In this document: in pieces, positions 29,340 to 38,164 of the stretch | Layout: each line of letters opens with the position of its first letter | Numbering within the stretch: the stretch's first letter is position 1 | NCBI GenBank assembly: GCA_938002995.1 | Contig: CALKZN010000013.1 | Coordinates: 1-40,325, forward strand | DNA: 40,325 nucleotides | Reading direction: 5' to 3' | Source of the DNA: an uncultured Arenicellaceae bacterium | Lineage (GTDB): Bacteria; Pseudomonadota; Gammaproteobacteria; Arenicellales; Arenicellaceae | Program-made: the position numbers and the translations under genes | Notes under the pieces: generated by a model | Databases searched by the model: none | Seen by the model: only the letters and a program-made list of their open reading frames with translations | Told to the model about the DNA's origin: nothing

Positions 29340-30926
29340 TTAAAATGGGTTAGTTCTAAAAATTGCACGGATACGATTCGCTCGTAATGAAGGACGAGTC
29401 GTCACATTTGTAATTTCTAGTTTTCCTGTCGTATTACTAACAAGACCACCTGCAGTACATGTATGCCATGCTTTTCCTAAAGTCGTAGCTACGTCTGTCA
29501 TAACAGAGCTCGAAGACTCTTTAATTTGTGGAAGTTCAGTGGGAGAACCATAGAAATTCCGACTCATTCGTATTGGCAAGTCGACATTCTTAATAAAAAC
29601 ACCACAGCGACCAACAGGACTTCCAAAGAAATCTACATTGTTTGAATCATAAAAATTATTGTTACTCACAGTAGTAAATCGAAGTTTAATTGGAAAAAAT
29701 ACTCGCTGATCAATTTCTAACGACGTACTCCCATCATTTACAAAACCACTGATATTATTGCCTCGAATAAAACGAGAATTGGTAGCAGAGATTCCTATTG
29801 AAAAATTAACATTTTCAGAGGATGAAAACACCGTATTATCAGTAATTGTCGCTGATGAATCACTCGCAAAATCGCTAATACCAACAAATGACGAATTAAT
29901 AACAATATTACGAGAAACTGTTGGCGCAGCGAAGGTATTGATGTTTACCGAAAAATTTTCAACAATATTAGAAGTAATTCGAGTTCTTTCTCCGTCAGAA
30001 TCTATGCCATTAGTAAAAGTGACGCCTGAATCTCCCAATTTCTCAATATAATTATCACTAATTAAAGAAGAATTACCAAAAATATCTAAAGCTGCATATG
30101 AAACGATACCCCCAAACGGACCCGAACCTGGAAAAGGAAAACCAGAGATCGTAGCTAATGTATTAAAGTCATGCTTGATATTATTACCTTTAATCGTCGA
30201 CCTTTTGACAGTCTCTGATAAGTTCAAAACTGTAATTCCTGTGCCAATGATATTGTTTCCCGTCAAAATAACGCTATCTCCAACCACTTTGACAGCATCA
30301 AGTGATGCGTTCTCCGACAAAATAGAAGCGGTTGGGGCATTGAAATCATCTAATGAACAACTTGAACCGACAAGATTTGGCGCCGTGGTAATATTTTGAA
30401 ACAAATTGTTTCCTTCTATTCTTGCACCTGAAACCCTCACTTCAGGAGAACGTGTCGCATCCGCGAAGAAAAAAGTATCTCCCCCAAATGAAAACGAATC
30501 AATTCCGCATGCTGTTACTTCTGAGGCAGTTCCAACCCGAATAATTTCAGCATCTTCACTTAAAATTGTGAAACCTTTGCCACGAATCTTACCAATCGAA
30601 ACACGATCTGCTTGAATATCAATTCCAATTACTCCTGACCCAATATTAGCCGCGTCAATTACTGTAACCTGTGGGCCACCCGTTGATTCAAGTTTGATAC
30701 CTGTTTGTTGTATTAACAAACCTCCATCATATCTTCCAGGCCCAACTATAACTCGTGAGTTAGGTGTCGCTATATTCAATGCAGTTGATATCTGATCACA
30801 TGGGTCTTTTGCAGAACATGCTCCACTTGGGCTACCCCATTTCTCTACATATAATGTAGCGGCATTTGCGGATGAAAAGTAGAGAATTGATACTGCAATT
30901 ACAGATTTCAAAATTGATTTATTCAT
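29340..30926 (-). CDS. Secreted right-handed beta-helix protein, paralog B
   Basis: Signal peptide, ATLYVEKWGSPSGACSAKDPCDQISTALNIATPNSRVIVGPGRYDGG; same N- and C-terminal blocks as A and C. Confidence 0.83.
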   Translation of the reverse strand: MNKSILKSVIAVSILYFSSANAATLYVEKWGSPSGACSAKDPCDQISTALNIATPNSRVIVGPGRYDGGLLIQQTGIKLESTGGPQVTVIDAANIGSGVIGIDIQADRVSIGKIRGKGFTILSEDAEIIRVGTASEVTACGIDSFSFGGDTFFFADATRSPEVRVSGARIEGNNLFQNITTAPNLVGSSCSLDDFNAPTASILSENASLDAVKVVGDSVILTGNNIIGTGITVLNLSETVKRSTIKGNNIKHDFNTLATISGFPFPGSGPFGGIVSYAALDIFGNSSLISDNYIEKLGDSGVTFTNGIDSDGERTRITSNIVENFSVNINTFAAPTVSRNIVINSSFVGISDFASDSSATITDNTVFSSSENVNFSIGISATNSRFIRGNNISGFVNDGSTSLEIDQRVFFPIKLRFTTVSNNNFYDSNNVDFFGSPVGRCGVFIKNVDLPIRMSRNFYGSPTELPQIKESSSSVMTDVATTLGKAWHTCTAGGLVSNTTGKLEITNVTTRPSLRANRIRAIFRTNPF

Positions 30927-31004
30927 GATTTTTTCCTTGTATAAATATATAGGAGATTTATTAAAAATAAGCCTCCTTTCAAAATGGCTGGCTTAGGTTC
31001 CACC

Positions 31005-31018
31005 CAAACATTAACTAT
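31005..31018 (-). promoter_or_regulatory. Shared 14-bp upstream element, copy before paralog B
   Basis: CAAACATTAACTAT, identical to 33134-33147, 79 bp upstream of the start codon. Confidence 0.4.
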
Positions 31019-31209
31019 CAGTAAATATTATATCCTGAAAACTTCTTCCTTTTAAACAATAAAAAATGATTAAACGTTAAAAATCATAAATTTTCCAAAA
31101 ATTAAACTTATTTTCTAGAAAGTTGGAAAACATATATTTCCATTGGGGTAAATATTAAATTCATTTGAAGAATATAAAAACACCTAACTGGTAAGCCCCT
31201 AGTATTCTA

Positions 31210-31250
31210 GACACTTAATAGCGTTACAATTAACGCATTATAGAGGTGTC
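31210..31250. repeat. Imperfect palindrome between beta-helix genes C and B
   Basis: GACAC...GCGTT-ACAATT-AACGC...GTGTC; outer and inner 5-bp arms pair, middle mismatched. Confidence 0.4.
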
Positions 31251-31442
31251 AACCTAAGATTAAAACACATACATTAAGAAACCCTACCTAGAATCTCTTC
31301 TTTTGTAAATTTATTACACCTTCGCTTTATAGTAAATTTCATTCACTCGCAGACTCAAGTTACCTATAATCTACCGTCACATACCCTAGCTTCTATTCAA
31401 TATATGTCAAATTAGGTTTACCTCTATAGTATGCATAGCAAA

Positions 31443-33062
31443 TTAAAGTGGATTACTTTTGAAAACTGCACGAATACGATTAGGTCGCAATGATGGTCTA
31501 CTAGTCACATTAGTGATTTCAAGCCTACCAGTAACATTGCTAACCAAGCCGTTTGCTGCACAAATATGCCATGAGCTACCAACGCTTCCAGGTACACTAT
31601 GAACAAGTGAACCACTTGACTCTTTAATCTGTGGAACTTCCACTGTAGATCCATAAAAGTTTTTACTCATTCTAGTCGGAGTCTCGACTTTTCTAATGAA
31701 AACAGCACATTTCCTATTCACAGGAACAATAGGAATAATTATAGTGGACGTCTCATCTAGAGCTAATGATCCAACATAACTACGAAAATCATTCACATCA
31801 TAAAAATTATTATTAGCAATTAATGTTTGTCGAACCTTGCTCGGGCTAGATGGCGAACTGCGTTGATCTATTATCAAAGCAGGTGAGCTAAAGCCACTGA
31901 TATTGTTTCCCCGAACAAAACGAGCATTGCTAATAAACATCCCTGTTCCAAGAGTAGAAGAATGTACAATATTGTCAGTGATAATTGGAGAAGAAAAACT
32001 TGCCAAGTCCGCAATCCCATAGAGAGAAGAACCCAAAACTATGTTTTTTGATACTGTTAGTGACCCTGCAATACTCATATTTATATCAAAGTTTTTCACA
32101 ACATTTGAAACAACACGTATTTTTTCTGACAATATAGATGTCACCAAACCTACTGTGAATACAGACTCAGAGCTGCCGATTTTTTCAATTAAGTTATTGC
32201 TAATTTGTAAACCCTTACCATCTGCTCTTAAGGCATCATATTGAGAAACGAAACCTAATGAGTCTCTAAAAGGAAACCCATCAATACCCATAAAATCACT
32301 AAAGTCATGCTTTATATTATTCCCTATAATAGTCGATTTTTTAATAGTGTTAGATAACTGAACAACATTAGTCCCACTGCCTACAATATTATTCTGTGTT
32401 AGAATTACCCCGTCTCCCACCACACTTATGGCATTAAGCGAAGGTCTTTCCACTACCTCGACCGAGTTAGGGCTATCATAGTCATCTAACCAACAAATAG
32501 AATCTATTGAAGCTGGCTTAACATCGGCTCTTTGAAGCAAGATATTACCTTGGATACGAGTGCCGGATATATGAGTTGAAGGGGATCGAGTTTCACGTCC
32601 ATAGAAAAATTTTTCATTACCAATAAAAAGGGTATCAATTTCACATGCTATTAAATTTCCAAGCTCACCGATCCTAATTATTTCAGCATTTTTACTTAAT
32701 ATTGTAAAACCTTTTCCTCCAGCCTTACCCACAGAAACTCTATCAGCCTGAATATCTATACCAATTATTCCAGAGTCATCATTAGTCGCATCAATAATAG
32801 TGACTTGTGGTCCACCCGTTGACTCTAGCTTGATACCGCGTTGTTGAATAGAAAGACCTCCATCGTACCTGCCTGGGCCAACTAAAACTCTAGAATTAGG
32901 TGATGCTATGTTTAGGGCTGTTGTAATTTGATCACACGGATCTTTTGCAGAACAAACTCCACTTGGATTGCCCCATTTTTCCACATATAACGTGGCTGAA
33001 TTTGCTGATGAAAAGCAGAATATTGACGCTGTAAATACAGACTTCAAAAAAGTTTTTTTCAT
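31443..33062 (-). CDS. Secreted right-handed beta-helix protein, paralog C
   Basis: Signal peptide, ATLYVEKWGNPSGVCSAKDPCDQITTALNIASPNSRVLVGPGRYDGG; C-terminal PSLRPNRIRAVFKSNPL. Confidence 0.83.
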   Translation of the reverse strand: MKKTFLKSVFTASIFCFSSANSATLYVEKWGNPSGVCSAKDPCDQITTALNIASPNSRVLVGPGRYDGGLSIQQRGIKLESTGGPQVTIIDATNDDSGIIGIDIQADRVSVGKAGGKGFTILSKNAEIIRIGELGNLIACEIDTLFIGNEKFFYGRETRSPSTHISGTRIQGNILLQRADVKPASIDSICWLDDYDSPNSVEVVERPSLNAISVVGDGVILTQNNIVGSGTNVVQLSNTIKKSTIIGNNIKHDFSDFMGIDGFPFRDSLGFVSQYDALRADGKGLQISNNLIEKIGSSESVFTVGLVTSILSEKIRVVSNVVKNFDINMSIAGSLTVSKNIVLGSSLYGIADLASFSSPIITDNIVHSSTLGTGMFISNARFVRGNNISGFSSPALIIDQRSSPSSPSKVRQTLIANNNFYDVNDFRSYVGSLALDETSTIIIPIVPVNRKCAVFIRKVETPTRMSKNFYGSTVEVPQIKESSGSLVHSVPGSVGSSWHICAANGLVSNVTGRLEITNVTSRPSLRPNRIRAVFKSNPL

Positions 33063-33133
33063 GAATTTTCCCTTTCCTTAAAGTTCAATAGAAAGTCTAT
33101 TTAAAAAGTATTTAGTTTAAGTTTCGTTCATTT

Positions 33134-33147
33134 CAAACATTAACTAT
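33134..33147 (-). promoter_or_regulatory. Shared 14-bp upstream element, copy before paralog C
   Basis: CAAACATTAACTAT, 72 bp upstream of the start codon. Confidence 0.4.
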
Positions 33148-33234
33148 TGAAAATACTATGCAAAAAATTTAAACACAACAATTAAATATTAAAATGATAG
33201 AATATTCGCATTGGGAAAGCATGTCAGACCAAGT

Positions 33235-33981
33235 TTATATTTCTACATATAAAGCCTTCACTACGGAAAACAACAAGTCCAAATCTTCAGACCTAGACAA
33301 ACGATGATCACCATCATCAACAAGATGTAAACGTGCATTTGGCAATAAAGCATGAACTTGCTCAGAACGTTGCCAAGGCACGACATCATCTAATTTGCCG
33401 TGAATTAAATACACAGGAGCTGTTAGATGAATTGGCTTATCCAGCAAACAATGCTGCTCTCCATCTTCAATTAAATTTGCATAAATTTTATAAGGTTGTT
33501 GGTCATCATACTCATTTGGCACTGAATAGAATTTTCGACCCAGTTTATCGACTTCTAGAGATAAACCTTCAACTCTCTGAGGATAGTATTTAGTCATATC
33601 TGCGGCACAGGCGAGTAAGACCAAACCCTTGACTCGATCAGGGCGTTGCAATGCGGCAAGGATCGCCAGCCAACCTCCCATTGAACTGCCAACAAGCACA
33701 ACATCATCAGAAATATGATCAATGATTGCAAGGGTATCTGCCAACCATCGTGAAACAGAACCCTCTGCAAAGTCACCTTCTGATTGACCGTGGGCAAAAT
33801 AATCAAATCGGATATAAGCTTGCCCTTTGTCGATGCAATATTTCTGCAAAGCTAAGGCTTTAGTGCCTTGCATACTAGAGTTAAATCCACCGCAGAAAAT
33901 CAGATATGGTGGTTTTCCATGAGTAAGATAGTAGGCAATTTCATATCCATTTCTTGATAATTTTTTCACATTCAATCCCAT
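33235..33981 (-). CDS. Alpha/beta hydrolase
   Basis: FCGGFNSSMQGTKA, nucleophile elbow VGSSMGGW, PVYLIHGKLDDVVPW, DGDHRLS. Confidence 0.88.
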   Translation of the reverse strand: MGLNVKKLSRNGYEIAYYLTHGKPPYLIFCGGFNSSMQGTKALALQKYCIDKGQAYIRFDYFAHGQSEGDFAEGSVSRWLADTLAIIDHISDDVVLVGSSMGGWLAILAALQRPDRVKGLVLLACAADMTKYYPQRVEGLSLEVDKLGRKFYSVPNEYDDQQPYKIYANLIEDGEQHCLLDKPIHLTAPVYLIHGKLDDVVPWQRSEQVHALLPNARLHLVDDGDHRLSRSEDLDLLFSVVKALYVEI

Positions 33982-34170
33982 TTAATTAATCAGAAATTAC
34001 ATCCCCATTAACTAAAAGGTATATCTTCCCAGTTAACTTCTAAACTTTTAGTATGAATTTCCCTCATGATTGTTAATTCATATATAAATAATCGATTATG
34101 GCAAGTAATCCTAAATACTTTGCGCAAGCATTTACTGCTCCTAGATTATTAGTAAGGAATATAGATCAGC

Positions 34171-34623
34171 TTAACTAATACAGTAATAGCTTGCGTGTAA
34201 AACAGCATTGTTATTTTTCCCGAGATTCACATCTAATGACAACTTGCTTTTACCTTTAGCCCTAAAATTTTCAAAGAAGGCTTGCCGATCTTCTTCTAAA
34301 ACCAAAGAAGAACATTTAAAATCAGCCTCTACAGGAGTTTTATAAATAATTTCCGCTTTACTCACGACAAGATTTCCGTTCATACCAAATAAAGACATAT
34401 TGTAACTACATAATGCCCATCCGGTTAATACACTTGCAGAATAAATACTTCCTGCAAAACCCGTTCCATGTAAATTAACATTTGGCTCTAATGGCGCTGT
34501 GGTCTCAATCAAACCGGCTTCTAAATTGACTATTTCAAACTGCATAAAATTACTTAATGGAATAGTCCTACGAATTTTTTCTTGCATCCAAATATGTGGA
34601 GAGACATTTCTAGTCATGTTCAT
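34171..34623 (-). CDS. Thioesterase-fold protein (YiiD C-terminal domain-like)
   Basis: APLEPNVNLHGTGFAGSIYSASVLTGWAL, hot-dog thioesterase motif of the YiiD_C type. Confidence 0.75.
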   Translation of the reverse strand: MNMTRNVSPHIWMQEKIRRTIPLSNFMQFEIVNLEAGLIETTAPLEPNVNLHGTGFAGSIYSASVLTGWALCSYNMSLFGMNGNLVVSKAEIIYKTPVEADFKCSSLVLEEDRQAFFENFRAKGKSKLSLDVNLGKNNNAVLHASYYCIS

Positions 34624-34713
34624 AGTCCTGAAGTTTTAAACATTCACGTAATTGCGATCTTACCTAAAAAGGTAATGAGCATCCGAATTAATAACTAACA
34701 ATACTATCTAATT

Positions 34714-36225
34714 TCATTTGTACGCTTGGGCATATTTTTCTCTAAGTATATTTTTTTGAACTTTACCCATAGTGTTCCTGGGCAATTCATTAATGAAATA
34801 GATGCTTTTAGGTTGTTTAAATTTAGCGAGTTTTTCTGCCAAATTTTGACGCAAAATATCTGAATCTACTGTTGCACCTTTATTTAAAACAACAACTGCA
34901 GTGACTCCTTCGCCGAAATCCATGTGAGGAACTCCAAAAACGGCAGATTCTTTAACCTGAGGAATTTCATCAATGCATATTTCTACTTCTTTTGGGTAAA
35001 CGTTATAACCCCCAGAAATAATCATGTCTTTAGCCCTCCCTACAATGCATATACGATCGTTATCATCCATTACTGCAATATCACCAGTAATGAAAAACCC
35101 ATCATCTCTAAATTCTTCAGCAGTTTTTTCCGGCATATTCCAATACCCAGAAAAAACATTTGGACCTTTAATTTCAAGAACACCAATATCTCCTCGTGAA
35201 ATTTCTTGTCCTTTATCATCGGCAATTCTAGCCGCTACTCCTGGAAGAGGAAAACCAACTGAACCAGCTATCCGTTCGCCATTATAAGGGTTTGATGTAA
35301 TCATTAATGCCTCTGTCATACCGTAACGCTCTAGAACTCGATGACTCGTACGTTCTTCAAAATCAAGAAAAGTCTCAGCAAGTAATGGCGCAGAACCCGC
35401 AATAAATAGTCTCATATTTTTGACAAGATTTTTATTGAACTTAGCATGAGCCAATAAACGAACGTAAAAAGTTGGAACTCCCATCATTACAGTTGCATTA
35501 GGAATATCTTTGATAACATCATCTACATTGAAGTTTTTATGGAACAATATCTTTGAACCATTGAGCAATGCGCAATGGAGAGCTACAAACAAACCATGGG
35601 CATGATAAATTGGCAATGCATGTAGTAAAACATCTCCAGTTTCAAACCCCCAATACTTGTGAAGAACAAGAGCATTCGATGACAGGTTTTCAGTTGTGAT
35701 CATTGCTCCTTTTGAACGACCTGTTGTTCCAGAGGTATATAGCATTGCAACAATTTCATCTGAATCGACATCTTCTAGAGATTCAAAAGGTTGAGCTACG
35801 TTGAAAGAATCAATCAATGAACCTTTTCCTTGATCATTCAAAGTAAATATTGAAGGAACCTTTCCACTCAGGCTTACTTTAGGATCACAAATAAACACCT
35901 TTGGCTTTGCGTCTTCGATGAAGTAGTCAACTTCTGTGTCAGTATAAGCCGTATTAAGCGGAACAAAGATTGCTCCAGCACGTAAACAGGCTAAATATAA
36001 CAATACAGCTTCAGGGGATTTTTCTACCTGAACCATGACGCGGTCACCTTTTTTAACGCTTCGACGTCTTAACACTGAAACCATTTTAGCGGAACCAATA
36101 TCTAGCTCTTCGAAGCTAATAGTTCCTCTATCATGCTCAAGAAAAACTTTTCCCATATCGCTAGGAAAGCGTGACCGAAAAAAGTCGTATAGATTTTTAT
36201 TACTCATAATGTATTTTTTCACCAA
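34714..36225 (-). CDS. matB: Acyl-CoA synthetase, MatB-like (malonyl/methylmalonyl-CoA synthetase)
   Basis: ANL motif MLYTSGTTGRSKGAM, ERYGMTEALMITSNPYNGERIAGSVGFPLPGVAARI (MatB-like), GYNVYPKEVE, PRNTMGKVQKN. Confidence 0.78.
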   Translation of the reverse strand: MVKKYIMSNKNLYDFFRSRFPSDMGKVFLEHDRGTISFEELDIGSAKMVSVLRRRSVKKGDRVMVQVEKSPEAVLLYLACLRAGAIFVPLNTAYTDTEVDYFIEDAKPKVFICDPKVSLSGKVPSIFTLNDQGKGSLIDSFNVAQPFESLEDVDSDEIVAMLYTSGTTGRSKGAMITTENLSSNALVLHKYWGFETGDVLLHALPIYHAHGLFVALHCALLNGSKILFHKNFNVDDVIKDIPNATVMMGVPTFYVRLLAHAKFNKNLVKNMRLFIAGSAPLLAETFLDFEERTSHRVLERYGMTEALMITSNPYNGERIAGSVGFPLPGVAARIADDKGQEISRGDIGVLEIKGPNVFSGYWNMPEKTAEEFRDDGFFITGDIAVMDDNDRICIVGRAKDMIISGGYNVYPKEVEICIDEIPQVKESAVFGVPHMDFGEGVTAVVVLNKGATVDSDILRQNLAEKLAKFKQPKSIYFINELPRNTMGKVQKNILREKYAQAYK

Positions 36226-36267
36226 TTATATTCAACATGGTTTTTTAAATTTGAATACAAATTTTGT

Positions 36268-37584
36268 TTAAACAGCTTTCCCTAATACAAGGTTAGGCAG
36301 CCATAGTGCAATTTGCGGAAACAAACAAAGCAGAAGAATGCCAATGATCATGCAACACACAAAAGGCAAAGCTCCTTTAAGGATTGTTGTTAATTTAATA
36401 TCCGGGCAAATACCGTTAATCACATATAAATTCAAACCTACTGGCGGTGTAATTAACCCAATCTCCATATTGATTGTCAGAATAATGGCAAACCAATATG
36501 GATCAAAACCTGCAGAAATAATAATTGGTAGCAATATTGGAGCCGTCATTACAATCACTGCCACAGGGGGTAAAAAGAAGCCTGCGAATAAAAGAAATAA
36601 ATTAATCATTCCCATTAATACCCAACGATTGACATCGAGGGACGCAATTTCTTGAGCAACAGTTTGTGTGACGTATAAACTTGATAAGGTATAACTAAAT
36701 AAAGCACTCGCTCCAATAATCATCAAAATCATGACACTTTCTTTCATGCTCTCAGAAATAATTGCCCATAGCTTTTTCAAACTATACATTCTGTAGATAA
36801 CCATCGTTAAAACGATACAAAGAAAAGCGCCCACACCAGCGGCCTCTGAAGGCGTTGCAACACCTCCATATAATGCAAAAAGAACACCCACAATAATCAA
36901 TAAAAAAGGTGTAATTCTAGGTAAGACTTCTAATTTTTCTTTAAACGTATACGGACTAGCATTACTATTGAATGAATAACCATTCCTCTTAGCAGTAAAA
37001 AGAGCCCACGCCATGAATAAAGTAGTCAACATAACACCGGGTATAACACCGGCCAGAAATAATCTACCAATTGACGTTTCAGTGCTAATACCATAGACAA
37101 TCATTGTGATTGATGGAGGTATCAAAATGCCTAAAGTTCCTCCAGCAGCAATAGCTCCTGTTGCTAACCCTTCGGGATAACCTTTATCTCGCATCTCAGG
37201 GATACCCATTTTCCCAATTGCAGCACATGTTGCAGGAGAAGAACCGCTGAGAGCGGCAAATATTGAACAAGCGCCAATATTTGAAATAATCAGTCCGCCA
37301 GGAACTTTTTGGAGCCACCGATCAAGAGCACCATAAAGATCTTTACTAGCGGGAGATACCGCTATTGCGGCTCCCATTACAACAAACATTGGAATAGAAA
37401 CAAGCGTAAACTCATTAATGCTCGCAAACAGGCCTTCAGCTACAATTCCTAGTGATCCTATTCCTTCAAATATAACCAGAAACCCTACCGCTACAACTCC
37501 CATAGCAAATGCTACTGGTACACCAAAAGACAGTATTATGAATAATGAAATGGCAACTAATGCGCCAATAATTAGAGGTGTCAT
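36268..37584 (-). CDS. dctM: TRAP transporter large permease (DctM-like)
   Basis: GSSPATCAAIGKMGIPEMRDKGYPEGLATGAIAAGGTLGILIPPSI. Confidence 0.95.
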   Translation of the reverse strand: MTPLIIGALVAISLFIILSFGVPVAFAMGVVAVGFLVIFEGIGSLGIVAEGLFASINEFTLVSIPMFVVMGAAIAVSPASKDLYGALDRWLQKVPGGLIISNIGACSIFAALSGSSPATCAAIGKMGIPEMRDKGYPEGLATGAIAAGGTLGILIPPSITMIVYGISTETSIGRLFLAGVIPGVMLTTLFMAWALFTAKRNGYSFNSNASPYTFKEKLEVLPRITPFLLIIVGVLFALYGGVATPSEAAGVGAFLCIVLTMVIYRMYSLKKLWAIISESMKESVMILMIIGASALFSYTLSSLYVTQTVAQEIASLDVNRWVLMGMINLFLLFAGFFLPPVAVIVMTAPILLPIIISAGFDPYWFAIILTINMEIGLITPPVGLNLYVINGICPDIKLTTILKGALPFVCCMIIGILLLCLFPQIALWLPNLVLGKAV

Positions 37585-38099
37585 AAGTGGCCTCCCGGCT
37601 CAGTTCCAAAAGGCACTATTGTGTTATTTTTTAAGCACAGCGCATCTGCAAAATATTCAAGGGACATAAGAGTCATACCAATTGGCATCGCTAAATAGGG
37701 AATCCACATTGGAATTTCCCAAATAGTTTCAGATAACCAATTACCTGACCATGCTTCGTACCAAAGTTCCCAGCCTGTATAAGCAAAAATCGCAGAAAAG
37801 CTGAATGCAAAGAATATTGAAATAAACGCCAATACTTTTCTCCATCTTGGACTGGCATACATCGGCAGAAGATCAACGTTAACGTGCCCCTTTACTTGAG
37901 CTACATATGGTGCGCCGAAGAATGTTGCAGCGACCAAAGCGTAAGTTACAAAGTCAGTTTGCCAAATTGTTGAATCATTCAATACATATCGAATGAACAC
38001 CATTTGACACACAACTAGTATCGCTATCGCAATCAATGCTGCTGCAATTGCTCCACTCACTCTCGATAAAAACCTAATTATTAAAATAAAAGTATTCAA
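37581..38099 (-). CDS. dctQ: TRAP transporter small permease (DctQ-like)
   Basis: Four-TM protein, start overlaps upstream TRAP gene order; TFFGAPYVAQVKGHVNVDLL. Confidence 0.92.
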   Translation of the reverse strand: MNTFILIIRFLSRVSGAIAAALIAIAILVVCQMVFIRYVLNDSTIWQTDFVTYALVAATFFGAPYVAQVKGHVNVDLLPMYASPRWRKVLAFISIFFAFSFSAIFAYTGWELWYEAWSGNWLSETIWEIPMWIPYLAMPIGMTLMSLEYFADALCLKNNTIVPFGTEPGGHL

Positions 38100-38164
38100 A
38101 ATAAACCCTCAAAAAAAAGACTGCACAAGCATTGCTCATGCAGCCCAAATTAACAGTCATAAAT

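Noticed and set aside
27683-33062. Campylobacter-type D/E-x-N-x-S/T sequons as strong proof of glycosylation
   Set aside because: Only one clear match (DINMS in C) was seen; most N-x-S/T sites lack an acidic -2 residue, and beta-helix turns are Asn-rich anyway.
24610-33062. Mobile element or CRISPR explanation for the accessory cluster
   Set aside because: No transposase, integrase, tRNA, terminal repeats or spaced direct repeats seen at its edges; only AT-richness and paralogy suggest acquisition.
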